Counted from the stretch's first letter, positions 16,984-24,981 are shown. The stretch: DNA of 52,745 nucleotides from an uncultured Oscillospiraceae bacterium (GCA_902465155.1 CABQLY010000014.1:1-52745), one strand, 5' to 3'. A program made the numbers and translations. Notes: generated by a model not told the origin, from the sequence alone.

Positions 16984-17065
16984 TTCCAGCTCCGCCGGCC
17001 TAAAAATAAGCAATACCGTGCGGCGGGCGGCTGCGCCGGTGTAGGCGAACGGCAGCCAACGCGCT

Positions 17066-18388
17066 TTACCTTTCAGGCCGGTCTACAAAATTTTCTTTCG
17101 CAAAGCGCAGCAGCGCCTCTTGCTCGTTCGGGCATTGCCGCTGCTGCACGGCAAGCAGCAGCCCGTTTAAAACCCGGCCAACCGCCCTGCCCGAAAGGCC
17201 AAGGGCTTTAAGCTCGCCGCCGGTAAGGTTTAGCTGCGCTACGGTGCAGCAGCCGGCAAAGCAGCGGCTGCAGGCAGCCTTAAAGGCCTTTATTTCGGCC
17301 GTGTTGCCGTAAAAAGCTGCTTTTAAGCGGCAGGCGTCGGCAGTAAGCTCCGGCCAAAAAAAGCCGCACAGGGCGTAATAATCGTTTTCGGTCTGCGGCG
17401 TTTTTAAAAAAAGCAAACGCAGCAAATTTAAAACCGTTAGGGTTGTTTTGCGGTCAAACCGTAAAGCCAGCATGGCCGCAGCCGCGTTTTGGCAAAGGGG
17501 CAAATCGCCCTTGCTTAAACCTTTGCCCAGCCCCTTAAGGCCGGCAGCCTCCAGCCTTGGTAAGGCGTTAAATTCTTGGTTTGCCCGGCCTAAGCAGGCA
17601 AAAAAGGCGGCAGCGCGCAGCGGCAGCACCGCCGGGCAGCGGTCAACCTCTAAAAAGCTTACCGGGTCGCTCCCCCGGCCAATTACTGCCGCCAAAGCCG
17701 GCTCGGCGCACAGCAGCACATACAAATAATTGGTTAAAACCTGCCCGGCAAAGGCGCCCAGCAGCAGCTTTTTCAGCTCGGCCAAAATGCGCTCGCGTGA
17801 AACGGCGCGCAGCAAAATAGCTTGGCCGAACACGGCGTTTTCGGTTTGCTGCTGCAGGCAAAAGCCAAGGGTTGCGGCAAAGCGCAGCGCCCGCAAAATG
17901 CGCAGCGCGTCCTCCTTAAAACGGCGGTCGGGCTCCCCAACTGTGCGCAAAATGCCGGCAGAAAGATCCTGCCGGCCGCCAAACGGGTCTAAAACGCCGG
18001 TGCCGCTTTGGTAGCACATGGAGTTAACCGTAAAATCGCGCCGGGCAAGGTCTTTTTTAATATCCGGCGTAAACTGCACGCTGTCGGGGTGACGGTTGTC
18101 GGTGTAGCGGCCGTCTACCCGGTAGGTGGTAATTTCAACCGGGTAATGCTGCTCAATAACCGTTACGGTACCGTGTTTTAAGCCGGTTAGCACCAGCTTG
18201 CGGTTGTTAAAAATTTCTATCATCTGCTCGGGCAGGGCGTTGGTGGTCAAATCGTAATCCAGCGGCGTTTTGTGCAGTAATAAATCCCGCACGGCGCCGC
18301 CCACCACATAAACCTCAAAGCCGTTTGCCTGCAAACGCTGCATTACGGCGGTTATGTACCCCGGCAGGCTGTAATTTTCGGCCGGCAA
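17066..18388 (-). CDS. cca: CCA tRNA nucleotidyltransferase
   Basis: Adds or repairs the 3' CCA of tRNAs using CTP and ATP. The class II nucleotidyltransferase head is clear: YVVGGAVRDLLLHKTPLDYD (near residue 30) with the catalytic DxD, then the RRDFTVNSM and EDALRILRALRFA blocks. The C-terminal part is helical and more divergent. No HD phosphohydrolase motif was noticed. The GTG at 18412 lies inside an upstream terminator hairpin. A TTG at 18388 with AGGGGGG 5 bases upstream gives 440 residues and a normal N-terminus, and is preferred. It follows the small gene at 18447-18665 but is separated from it by that terminator, so some readthrough or an unseen promoter must drive it. Confidence 0.9.
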   Translation of the reverse strand: MPAENYSLPGYITAVMQRLQANGFEVYVVGGAVRDLLLHKTPLDYDLTTNALPEQMIEIFNNRKLVLTGLKHGTVTVIEQHYPVEITTYRVDGRYTDNRHPDSVQFTPDIKKDLARRDFTVNSMCYQSGTGVLDPFGGRQDLSAGILRTVGEPDRRFKEDALRILRALRFAATLGFCLQQQTENAVFGQAILLRAVSRERILAELKKLLLGAFAGQVLTNYLYVLLCAEPALAAVIGRGSDPVSFLEVDRCPAVLPLRAAAFFACLGRANQEFNALPRLEAAGLKGLGKGLSKGDLPLCQNAAAAMLALRFDRKTTLTVLNLLRLLFLKTPQTENDYYALCGFFWPELTADACRLKAAFYGNTAEIKAFKAACSRCFAGCCTVAQLNLTGGELKALGLSGRAVGRVLNGLLLAVQQRQCPNEQEALLRFAKENFVDRPER

Positions 18389-18408
18389 AAAATCCCCCCT
18401 ACAAAAAG

Positions 18409-18437
18409 CCACCCCAAAAGCCTTGGCAGCGGGGTGG
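18409..18437 (-). terminator. Terminator after the small Pro/Ala-tailed gene
   Basis: Arms CCACCCC (18409-18415) and GGGGTGG (18431-18437), followed on the minus strand by CTTTTTG. It lies directly upstream of the CCA enzyme start, so it may attenuate that gene. Confidence 0.65.
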
Positions 18438-18446
18438 TGTTATTTT

Positions 18447-18665
18447 TTATTCCTGTTTCGTCGTCGGCTCCGCTTGGGTCGGCTCGGCCGGTTCGGCCGG
18501 TTTTGGCGCACTGGGGGCCGGCTGGGCCTTTGGGGCGTCCTCATTTGCCCAAGCCTCGGCTTTTTTTACGCCGGCGCAAACGGTGCGAACCAAGGTTTTG
18601 CCCAGGCTGGTAAACGCTTTACCCAGGCTTTCGCCAGTTTCTTTCCAGTTTTCTTTTAAAGACAT
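18447..18665 (-). CDS. Small basic/amphipathic protein with Ala-Pro-Glu tail, function unknown
   Basis: A 72-residue protein. Residues 1-45 (start MSLKENWKETGESLGKAF) look like one long amphipathic helix with GKxxxxLGK spacing. Residues 46-72 are a disordered Ala/Pro/Glu/Thr tail (PAPSAPKPAEPAEPTQ). No signal peptide or membrane segment. It is supported as a real gene by a strong promoter at 18832-18860, an ACGGAG site 8 bases before the ATG and its own terminator. Similar short Clostridial proteins exist to my knowledge but none has a known role. Surface or nucleoid association would be guesses. Confidence 0.72.
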   Translation of the reverse strand: MSLKENWKETGESLGKAFTSLGKTLVRTVCAGVKKAEAWANEDAPKAQPAPSAPKPAEPAEPTQAEPTTKQE

Positions 18666-18831
18666 AAAAAACACTCCGTTTCCAAGTAATTTGTTTTAAA
18701 AACCTAAGGCTGCAAAAAAGGGCAAACAAGCGCCTTAAAAACCGGCCGGCAGCACCTGCCGCCAAAACAAAAAAATTAAATTTGCCAAAATAACGGCGTG
18801 CCGCTTTATTGCCTTTGCAGCGTCTGTTTTA

Positions 18832-18860
18832 AGTATAACAACTCCCAAACAATTTGTCAA
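18832..18860 (-). promoter_or_regulatory. Strong promoter of the small Pro/Ala-tailed gene
   Basis: On the minus strand TTGACA (18860-18855), 17 bases, TATACT (18837-18832). The leader to the ATG at 18665 would be about 160 bases; no known riboswitch was recognised in it. Confidence 0.78.
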
Positions 18861-18979
18861 GAAACCCCGGGGAAATATCTTTATTTTTTGTGTTACTTTC
18901 TCTGTTTAGTTATACCAAATCGTTCAACAATTGGTTAAACTATTTCTACTATTTGTATATAGCATTTTGGGTAATTTTC

Positions 18980-18991
18980 TGTTATGATAAT
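18980..18991 (+). promoter_or_regulatory. Possible extended -10 promoter for the small gene at 19090
   Basis: TGTTATGAT followed by AAT forms an extended -10 element (TGn before TATGAT). No convincing -35 box was found. The surrounding 18861-19000 stretch is AT-rich. Confidence 0.35.
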
Positions 18992-19089
18992 AAAAGCAAC
19001 CTTGGTATTGGTGTGTTTTGCCGCCTTAGGCAAACAGGGGTAGCCCCCGAGCCTGTACCCTGCTAATTTTTATAAAAGGAGCGTTTTTG

Positions 19090-19323
19090 ATGAAAAAAAT
19101 TATTTGCAAGCGTGAGTATGACACTGAAACAGCTACCTTGATCCAGTCTTACACCCAAGGCACCTTTGGTGATCCGGCCGGTTTTGAGGAAACCCTGTAC
19201 CAAACGCCGAACGGCTTGTATTTTCTTTATGTAAACGGCGGCAGCGACTCTGCCTACCCGCAGGAGAATATTAAGTCGGTTTCTAAGGCAAAGGCCGAAG
19301 CCTGGCTAAACGAGCACAAATAA
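19090..19323 (+). CDS. Small conserved hypothetical protein (77 aa)
   Basis: A compact protein starting MKKIICKREYDTETAT, with a central GFEETLYQTPNGLYFLYVNGG strand-turn-strand region (residues about 30-50) and a C-terminal helix ending in AWLNEHK. The pattern of a His/Cys-free beta core carrying ETLYxTxxGxYFLY is one I recognise from many small Clostridial proteins of unknown role. The ATG at 19090 is preferred over a TTG three bases earlier because AAAAGGAG lies 8 to 9 bases before it. It is monocistronic, with a GC-rich hairpin terminator at 19338-19359. Confidence 0.82.
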   Translation: MKKIICKREYDTETATLIQSYTQGTFGDPAGFEETLYQTPNGLYFLYVNGGSDSAYPQENIKSVSKAKAEAWLNEHK

Positions 19324-19337
19324 AGCTGTTTTAGGCG

Positions 19338-19359
19338 GCCGGGGTTGTTTTGCCCCGGC
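19338..19359 (+). terminator. Hairpin terminator of the 19090 gene
   Basis: Perfect 7-base arms GCCGGGG (19338-19344) and CCCCGGC (19353-19359). Only a short T tract follows. Confidence 0.5.
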
Positions 19360-19904
19360 TTAACCTTGGCACACGCTTTGAAACGCCAATTTTAAAGAAA
19401 AATTTAAGTGCAAGCCTTGTGAAATGCCGTGGTAATTTGTTAAAATTGCCTGCGTTTTTTAGCGCGCACCCGCAAATTTGTTTTCTTTAAAATTCTGCAA
19501 CCTTAAAGGCACAAAATGGCAAGCAGCTTTTGGTGCAAAAAATGCCGTAAGGCCGGCGCCTTACAAAAACGCCAAACAAAAGGGCCGTTGTTTTGCCCTT
19601 TTCGGCGGGTTCGGCTGCGTGCGCCAGGGTGAACCACCCTTAGGGCCTTTTAAGGCAATTTGCCGCATTGCGCCCTAAACCAAAGGCCAAAGAATAGGGG
19701 CGCAGCAGCTTTACCGCTTTTAAAACGGCAAAGCCGGTAAAGTAAAAGTGGCCTAACCACTAATTGGCAAAATACCCAACCGTTAGCAAAGCCCTAACCG
19801 GTTCCCCGCGGCGGTAACCCACCCCTTTTAAAAGCGTTGATCTTTTGGGGTGCGCCTTACCGCTGCGGTTTTTGTACCCATTTTTAAAAACTTTAATTTT
19901 GTAC
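19360..19904. other. Gene-poor interval before tRNA-Gly
   Basis: No reading frame here has a ribosome site or recognisable product. One 8-base inverted repeat, CTTTACCG with CGGTAAAG around 19711-19740, is the only structure noticed. It may hold undetected regulatory RNA, but nothing supports a call. Confidence 0.4.
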
Positions 19905-19933
19905 TTGCAATACGGCAAAAATTGTGTTATACT
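19905..19933 (+). promoter_or_regulatory. Promoter of tRNA-Gly
   Basis: TTGCAA (19905-19910), 17 bases, TATACT (19928-19933). The mature tRNA begins 23 bases after the -10 box. Confidence 0.78.
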
Positions 19934-19955
19934 TTTAAAGCACTAAAAAATATGT

Positions 19956-20029
19956 GCAGGGTTAGTATATCGGTAGTACTTCTGGTTCCCAACCAGATGA
20001 GGCGGGTTCGACTCCCGTACCCTGCTCCA
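19956..20029 (+). tRNA. tRNA-Gly (anticodon CCC)
   Basis: A complete cloverleaf with encoded CCA. The acceptor stem GCAGGGT pairs with ACCCTGC, the D stem GTAT pairs with GTAC, the anticodon stem is TCTGG/CCAGA with loop TTCCCAA (anticodon CCC at 19988-19990, reading GGG), and the T arm has loop TTCGACT. Discriminator T and CCA occupy 20026-20029. It has its own promoter and terminator, so it is a single-tRNA unit. Confidence 0.95.
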
Positions 20030-20033
20030 AAAA

Positions 20034-20059
20034 GTCGCCTTGGCGGCTTTTGTTTTTTT
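20034..20059 (+). terminator. Terminator of tRNA-Gly
   Basis: Stem GTCGCC/GGCGGC with a TT loop (20034-20047), followed by a T-rich run to 20059. Confidence 0.8.
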
Positions 20060-20101
20060 AAACTATTTTACAATTTATTGTTTTGTTTTAAGGGTGAAGT
20101 T

Positions 20102-21007
20102 ATGCTTTTACAATCCGCTCAAAAGGCCTTAGCCTTAGCGCTTTGCAGCGCAGCTGTTTTGTGTGCCGGCTGCAGCCAAAATACGGCCGGCAGCCCAACC
20201 GAGTTAAGCTCTGCCGCAGCGGCTGCGGCAAGTGCCAACCAACCCGGAGGCACTGCGGCAAGCCAGGTTGAAAGTTTAACCGGTAGCTTGCCGGCCGAAT
20301 CTAAAGCCGCTAACAGCTTGGCCAACCCGGCACAAAGTAAAAACAGCCCCGCCGGGCAAGCCCCGGGCAAAAGCAGCTCCGCCACGGCACGCGCCAAAAG
20401 CAGTTCCGCCCCAGCCAAAAGCCAACCCGGCAGCCCTTCTTCGGCCCAAAGCGTTGCTGCAAACTGCAGCGCTGGGCACGCTTACGCCAACGGTCTTTGC
20501 AGCCGCTGCGGCAAAATTAACCCCAGTGGCAACCTTTACAAGGCCTTAGGCCTTTGGCTTAAAAAACACGGCAATCAAACCGGCAATTCCCAAGGCTATT
20601 ATTTAGGGCGGGAAATTGGCGGATTCAGCATTACCTACGACAACCGCTACCCCAACGAGTTTGAAATTGCTTATTACAGCGAGCAGCCCTTTGAAAACCT
20701 AAGCCTTACTGTTTCGGCCGCCGGCAGCTGCAGCGTTTATTACAGCGTAGGCGATTACACCACTGTAAACGGCCACGCCCCGAGCAACACCGCCGCCCAC
20801 TTTGAAATAAATAAAAACAGCGGCGTTACCGCACAGCAAATTACTTTTACCGATTTTTACTCTAAATCTACCCCAAAAATTACCCAGGCCGATTTTGCTA
20901 AGCAAAGCGCCGCCAAAACCGAGTGTAGCTTAAAGGCGGCAAACGCCCTTTTAAAGCCCACGGGGTTAAGCCTTAAAAATTTTGGCTTTACCGGCAATTA
21001 CGCTTGA
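20102..21007 (+). CDS. Putative lipoprotein with Ser/Ala-rich linker and a Cys/His cluster
   Basis: 301 residues. An N-terminal signal (LQSAQKALALALCSAAVL) ends at a lipobox-like CAGC, whose -3 residue is an unusual Cys. Residues about 25-120 are a low-complexity Ser/Ala/Pro linker. Then HAYANGLCSRCGK forms a possible zinc-ribbon half (CxxC plus His), followed by a beta-rich C-terminal domain of about 160 residues with no family I recognise. AGGGTGAA lies 5 bases before the ATG. The reading frame stays open upstream through the tRNA and must not be extended. The stop codon overlaps the -35 box of the next promoter. Likely cell-surface; ligand unknown. Confidence 0.75.
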   Translation: MLLQSAQKALALALCSAAVLCAGCSQNTAGSPTELSSAAAAAASANQPGGTAASQVESLTGSLPAESKAANSLANPAQSKNSPAGQAPGKSSSATARAKSSSAPAKSQPGSPSSAQSVAANCSAGHAYANGLCSRCGKINPSGNLYKALGLWLKKHGNQTGNSQGYYLGREIGGFSITYDNRYPNEFEIAYYSEQPFENLSLTVSAAGSCSVYYSVGDYTTVNGHAPSNTAAHFEINKNSGVTAQQITFTDFYSKSTPKITQADFAKQSAAKTECSLKAANALLKPTGLSLKNFGFTGNYA

Positions 21008-21032
21008 CTTTTACCCCGCACCGTGGTAAAAT
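21004..21032 (+). promoter_or_regulatory. Promoter of the riboswitch-antiporter unit
   Basis: TTGACT (21004-21009), 17 bases, TAAAAT (21027-21032). The -35 hexamer contains the TGA stop of the lipoprotein gene. The transcript would start near 21039, exactly at the riboswitch 5' side. Confidence 0.78.
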
Positions 21033-21040
21033 ACGGTGGT

Positions 21041-21125
21041 ATGAGGGAGTAGTTGGCGCTTTTTTAGCGCGGTATGTCAACACGCTGGCCGCCTGGCCTG
21101 GCATACCTTAATTAACAAGACTCAT
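21041..21125 (+). ncRNA. yybP-ykoY-type (manganese) riboswitch aptamer
   Basis: The leader starts ATGAGGGAGTAGTTG and ends TTAACAAGACTCAT, with a P1 stem pairing ATGAG (21041-21045) and CTCAT (21121-21125). Internal features include a GGCGC/GCGC hairpin, GTCAACACGCTGG and CCTGGCATACC. The GGGAGTAG and ACAAGACTCAT segments with GTCAACAC between them are, to my knowledge, hallmarks of the yybP-ykoY class, which senses Mn2+. The location immediately after a promoter and ahead of a cation exchanger gene fits the class. A covariance-model search of this segment would decide it. Confidence 0.8.
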
Positions 21126-21157
21126 GCGCTTTTTTTGGCGCATGCAGTCTGCTTTTT

Positions 21158-21190
21158 GTGTATGGCTGCAATGCCATACACTTTTTTATT
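21158..21190 (+). terminator. Riboswitch expression-platform terminator
   Basis: A perfect 9-base stem (GTGTATGGC at 21158-21166 with 21173-21181) and six-base loop followed by TTTTTTATT. Just upstream, CATGCGC (21123-21129) and GCGCATG (21138-21144) can also pair; that pairing would compete with the 3' side of aptamer stem P1, giving a plausible switching mechanism. The antiporter ATG is 56 bases further on. Confidence 0.8.
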
Positions 21191-21245
21191 GCCGTTTTGG
21201 CCCTTTGGGGCAATTTTTGGCAAAATATTTTTTGGAGGAACCTGC

Positions 21246-22286
21246 ATGGAAAATGTTTTAATGTACCTGTTGTTTGCCGTTGGAATTGTGCTGATTGTTA
21301 AAGGGGGCGACTGGTTTGTAGACGGCGCCGTTTGGGTTGCCGAGGTTACCAAAATACCTAAATTTATTATTGGGGCCACCGTTATTAGCTTGGCAACCAC
21401 CCTGCCGGAAATTATTGTTTCTACCATTGCCGCCGTAGAGGGGCACCAAATTTTAACCAGCGGCGTTGGCAATTACCTTGCCGCCTCGCAGGATAAGGTT
21501 GGCATGGCCATTGGCAACGGCATTGGCTCGGTAATTTGCAACACCGCCATGATTTTAGCCATTAGCATTATTTTTATGCCGCTGGCTGTAAAAACAAAAG
21601 AGTTTGCCCCCAAGGCCCTGCTGCTGGTGGCGGCCGTTGTGGCGCTGTTTTTGCTCTCGCGCGGGGGTTCCTTTTCAATTTTTGGCGCGGGGGTGCTGCT
21701 GCTTATTTTTGCGCTTTATATTTTTGAAAATATCCGCTCGGCCAAGGGCGGAAAAGCCGAGCAGGCCGCCGAACCACCGGCAACCGATAAAAAGTCGGTG
21801 CTGCTAAACCTTTTGCGGGTAGTAGCCGGGGCGGCCGGTATTGTAATCGGCTCCCAGCTGTTGGTAGATAACGGCAGCAAAATTGCGGCCTCTTGGGGCG
21901 TTTCGCAGGCCATTATTGGCGTAACCATTGTAGCTATTGGCACCTCCCTGCCCGAGCTGGTAACGGCCGTTAGCGCCATTGTAAAAAAGCAGGCGGCTAT
22001 GTCAGTTGGCAATGTAATTGGCGCAAATGTAATAGATACTACTTTAATTTTAGCCGTCTGTTCCTTTATTTACGGCGGGCAGCTGCCGGTTTCGGCCCAA
22101 AACATTTACTTAGATTTCCCCGTTGCCATTTTAGTTTCGCTTCTTGCGGCCGTGCCCACCATTATTCAAAAAAGGTTTTGCCGTTGGCAGGGCGTTTTAA
22201 TGCTTTGCATTTATGTTGCCTACCTAATTATTGTTACCACCGGGCTCAACAGCTACCTTTCCCTGTTTGGCGTAATCCCGGTGTAA
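21246..22286 (+). CDS. Sodium/calcium-exchanger family cation antiporter (CaxA/YrbG-like)
   Basis: A 346-residue membrane transporter with two homologous halves of five helices. Each half has an alpha-repeat: SLATTLPEIIVST (near residue 50) with AIGNGIGSVICN, and AIGTSLPELVTA with SVGNVIGANVIDTT. These acidic Pro-Glu motifs bind the divalent cation. Family members exchange Na+ (or H+) for Ca2+. The upstream manganese-type riboswitch suggests export of Mn2+ here, which is inference. The ATG has TTGGAGGAA 6 bases upstream; the longer frame from 21135 runs through the terminator and is not used. Confidence 0.92.
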   Translation: MENVLMYLLFAVGIVLIVKGGDWFVDGAVWVAEVTKIPKFIIGATVISLATTLPEIIVSTIAAVEGHQILTSGVGNYLAASQDKVGMAIGNGIGSVICNTAMILAISIIFMPLAVKTKEFAPKALLLVAAVVALFLLSRGGSFSIFGAGVLLLIFALYIFENIRSAKGGKAEQAAEPPATDKKSVLLNLLRVVAGAAGIVIGSQLLVDNGSKIAASWGVSQAIIGVTIVAIGTSLPELVTAVSAIVKKQAAMSVGNVIGANVIDTTLILAVCSFIYGGQLPVSAQNIYLDFPVAILVSLLAAVPTIIQKRFCRWQGVLMLCIYVAYLIIVTTGLNSYLSLFGVIPV

Positions 22287-22376
22287 GCCGGCAGATTTTA
22301 ACCCAAAACACTTTAGCCGCCCGGTTAAAGGGGAATTTGGCTTATTGCTAAGGGCGACCCAAGACAAGTACAATGC

Positions 22377-22454
22377 AAAACAAACACAACCTAAGACAAA
22401 CACAACCTAAGTCGAACACAACCTAAGTCGAACACAACCTAAGTCGAACACAAC
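22377..22454. repeat. Intergenic tandem repeat, 16 bp unit
   Basis: About four and a half copies of a 16-base unit (AAGTCGAACACAACCT) between 22377 and 22454. Units at 22409 and 22425 are identical, the one at 22393 has one variant base (AAGACAAACACAACCT), and the outer ones are partial. It sits between the antiporter and the GH28-like gene and leads straight into a hairpin. Confidence 0.85.
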
Positions 22455-22489
22455 GCGCACCGCTACAGTTTTTGCAGCGGTGCGCGTTG
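22451..22489. terminator. Hairpin between convergent antiporter and GH28-like genes
   Basis: A perfect 14-base inverted repeat (CAACGCGCACCGCT at 22451-22464 with 22476-22489). No strong T run follows on either strand, so it may act as a weak bidirectional terminator. Confidence 0.6.
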
Positions 22490-22532
22490 CACTTTACCGT
22501 TTATTTTGCTTTTAATAAAATGCCGGCTTAGG

Positions 22533-23750
22533 CTAACAAAAGGTTACATTTTGCAGCGCAACCTCAGCCCCCTCAATATGCTTGGCAAACGGGCCCTTTC
22601 CGGGGCGTTTTAAGTAAGCGTTGGGCCGCAGGTCGTAATCGCTTTGCAGCAGGGTAGAATTAGGGCTGTTTCGCAGCGTAACAGCAACATTTTGCAGGCA
22701 AATCTTTTGAATATTGTCGTCGCCCGCAATTAAAATGCCGTTGTCGCTTTCGGCGGTAATGTGGTCAATTTCTATGTTAGAAATTAGCCCGCTGCCGCCC
22801 TTGGCGCAAAGCACAATGGCCTCCCCCTTGCCCCACCAAGCGCCGCATTGCAGGCGGGTTTGAATGTTTAAATGGTGCAGCTGCACATTTTGCACCACGC
22901 CGCCGTTGTGCGCAAAAATAGCAACGCCGCGGTTAGACTTTGTAATGTTTAAATTTGAAACGCAAACATTTTTAACCTTGGCCTGCAAATGCCCTAACCG
23001 CACCCCGGCCGAGCTGGACTGAAAATTGCAGTTAGAAATAACAATGTTTTCACACCAATCGTCCGGCGCGGTAATGCAGGTTGCGGCTACGCAGTCATCC
23101 CCGGCGGTAATGCTGCAGCCGGTAATTACCGCGTTTGTAACCGCCGAAAGGTGAATTCCGTCGCTGTTGCCGGTTATCCGCCGGTTTTGAATGGTAACGC
23201 CGGTTACAAAAACATCCCGGCAGCGGCTAAAGGTCAGGGTCCAGCACGGGGCGTGCAGCAGCCGCAGGTCTTGAACCCGAATTTGCTCGCAGCTTTCAAA
23301 AAACAGCGGCTGGCTAATCATTTGCTCCATATCGTACTTGCGTTTTACAACGCACTCGGCCCGCATGGCCGGGGTTAGCTGCTCCTCTGGAATATCAAAC
23401 GGCTTTATTACCGAAAAATCGTAAAAATACTCGTCCGAAAGGTCTATGGTCCCGGTGCCGCAAAGGGTAATATTACTGGCGTTGCGCGCCCAAAGCAGGG
23501 AGCGCGTGCTGCCCATTTCTAAATGCTGAAAGCCAATGGGTTTAAAATGCTCTATTCCCTTAATTGCTTTTAAAACGCAGCCGGGCTCTAAGCAAAGGCA
23601 CACATTGCTTTTTAATTCTACGCTGCCGGAATAGTACAAACCGGCGGAGAGCGTTAAAGTGCCCCCGCCGGCCAGTGCAATTTCGTTTACAGCATTTTGC
23701 AAAATGGTTGCGTAGTTTGCCTCGCCGGTTGCAAAAACTGTTTTGTTCAT
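22533..23750 (-). CDS. GH28-like polygalacturonase-fold protein (pectin lyase-like beta-helix)
   Basis: A 405-residue right-handed parallel beta-helix protein related to glycoside hydrolase family 28. The catalytic-type blocks NSDGIHLSAVTN and ITAGDDCVA (near residues 195-222) keep the three Asp residues expected of GH28. The usual GHG catalytic-His block is replaced by SSSAGVRLGHLQA, so activity may differ. There is no signal peptide, implying a cytoplasmic enzyme acting on imported oligosaccharides. AAGGGGC precedes the ATG. It lies 17 bases downstream of a foldase-like lipoprotein and is probably co-transcribed. Substrate and whether it is a true polygalacturonase are uncertain. Confidence 0.8.
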   Translation of the reverse strand: MNKTVFATGEANYATILQNAVNEIALAGGGTLTLSAGLYYSGSVELKSNVCLCLEPGCVLKAIKGIEHFKPIGFQHLEMGSTRSLLWARNASNITLCGTGTIDLSDEYFYDFSVIKPFDIPEEQLTPAMRAECVVKRKYDMEQMISQPLFFESCEQIRVQDLRLLHAPCWTLTFSRCRDVFVTGVTIQNRRITGNSDGIHLSAVTNAVITGCSITAGDDCVAATCITAPDDWCENIVISNCNFQSSSAGVRLGHLQAKVKNVCVSNLNITKSNRGVAIFAHNGGVVQNVQLHHLNIQTRLQCGAWWGKGEAIVLCAKGGSGLISNIEIDHITAESDNGILIAGDDNIQKICLQNVAVTLRNSPNSTLLQSDYDLRPNAYLKRPGKGPFAKHIEGAEVALQNVTFC

Positions 23751-23767
23751 TTTGTAAGCCCCTTGAC

Positions 23768-24883
23768 TTACTGCTCGGTGGTTGTAGTAGCGGCGGCGTC
23801 GGTTGTGCCCTGCTGCTGCGAGGGATACTCTAAATTCTTAACCTTTAACTGGCCCATGGCAAAGCCGTTTTCCTCTACCTTCAGGTTGGCGGTTTTTTCC
23901 TTTACCGTTTTTTCAAACTCCTCCTGCTTTAGTAAATAAAGCACCGAGTCGGTCATGGTGTTTAGGTAATATTTGTCGGCCAAAATGTCCTTTCGAACAT
24001 AAATGGTAAGGCCGGAGGTGTTTTCAACCAGCTTAACATCGCCCAGCTTCATAGCCTTTACAGTGTCAAAATCCTCGCTGGCGTTGCTGGTGTCCGAAGC
24101 GCCTAAGGTCTTCGCCAACGAATCCTGCGGTTTTTCGGTGCCCTCGCTGGCGTCGGCCGTAACGGCACCGTTTACCTCTTCGTAAATCTTTTTAAAGGCC
24201 TCGCCCTTTTTCAGCCGGGTTACATAGCCCTCAAAGGTCTTTTTTAAGGCAGCCTTGGTGCTGTCGGTTGCGCCGTCCTCATAGGTTTTGGTTAAAACAT
24301 CCGCCAAAACATATTTTTCGTCTAAGGTTTTAGAGATGGTTGCGCCGTCAACTTCCTTTTCCCCACCGGCCCCGTAAATAGATTTAAAGTAGGCGTTGGA
24401 ATAATAGCTGTAGAGCAGCGCTTTTTTGTAGGTTTCTTTCGAAACGCCGTTGGGCTCGTAGTAGCTGCTGTAATAACTCCAGTAATAATCGGCCGTGCTG
24501 TTAGCCTGCGAGATCTCCTCATCGGTTAGCTTTAATTTGCCCCCGTCAATCATTTTTTGGTAAAAGGCATACTCCTTGCAGCGCTGCAAAGCCTGTGCTT
24601 TTACATAGTCAGAGTAATCCTGTCCGTCAATTTTTTCCGCTAAATAATCGGTTTCGGACGAGGTTGCCGCCGCGGAAGAGCTGGAGCTGGACGACTTCTT
24701 GGATTCATCTACCTTGGTGCGGGCTTCGGTGTCGCACTCAAACAACGCCGAAAGGTACAAAGCCGATGTAATTTTTACGCCGTCAATGGTAAGGGCCGTT
24801 TCATTTTTTTTGTGGCAGCCGACCATAGAAAGCACCAGCGCGGCGCACAGGCCCATTGCCAACAGTTTTTTAAAAAGTTTCAT
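23768..24883 (-). CDS. Putative surface lipoprotein, SurA/PrsA-like chaperone
   Basis: 371 residues with a lipoprotein signal (KKLLAMGLCAALVLSMVGC). An N-terminal helical region follows, with a poly-Ser insert (about residue 65-75), a Tyr/Ser-rich patch (ADYYWSYYSSYYEP) and a long charged helical segment. The layout resembles the SurA N-terminal chaperone domain of PrsA-type foldases, but I do not see an obvious parvulin prolyl-isomerase core, so function is tentative. The C-terminus is Gln/Thr-rich. GGGAGGAA lies upstream of the ATG. It is the first gene of a unit with the GH28-like gene. Confidence 0.65.
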   Translation of the reverse strand: MKLFKKLLAMGLCAALVLSMVGCHKKNETALTIDGVKITSALYLSALFECDTEARTKVDESKKSSSSSSSAAATSSETDYLAEKIDGQDYSDYVKAQALQRCKEYAFYQKMIDGGKLKLTDEEISQANSTADYYWSYYSSYYEPNGVSKETYKKALLYSYYSNAYFKSIYGAGGEKEVDGATISKTLDEKYVLADVLTKTYEDGATDSTKAALKKTFEGYVTRLKKGEAFKKIYEEVNGAVTADASEGTEKPQDSLAKTLGASDTSNASEDFDTVKAMKLGDVKLVENTSGLTIYVRKDILADKYYLNTMTDSVLYLLKQEEFEKTVKEKTANLKVEENGFAMGQLKVKNLEYPSQQQGTTDAAATTTTEQ

Positions 24884-24952
24884 TGGGTTAAATTCCTCCC
24901 CTTGCAGGATTGAAATAAGCGGTTGCCGAACCCCGACAACACTTTGAAAAAT

Positions 24953-24981
24953 ATTATACTATAATTTTGCAAAAAAGTCCA
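24953..24981 (-). promoter_or_regulatory. Promoter of the lipoprotein-GH28 unit
   Basis: On the minus strand TGGACT (24981-24976), 17 bases, TATAAT (24958-24953). The -35 box is weak. Confidence 0.45.

Noticed and set aside
18854..19066. 70-codon frame upstream of the 19090 gene
   Set aside because: It covers the AT-rich promoter and leader region, has no ribosome site and runs into the leader of the supported gene.
19478..19678. 66-codon plus-strand frame in the gene-poor gap
   Set aside because: No ribosome site, no promoter and no recognisable family; composition is that of shadow frames.
22377..22454. Possible CRISPR array
   Set aside because: Units are contiguous 16-base tandem copies without unique spacers, and no cas gene is nearby. 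The same applies to the repeats at 4547 and 41098.
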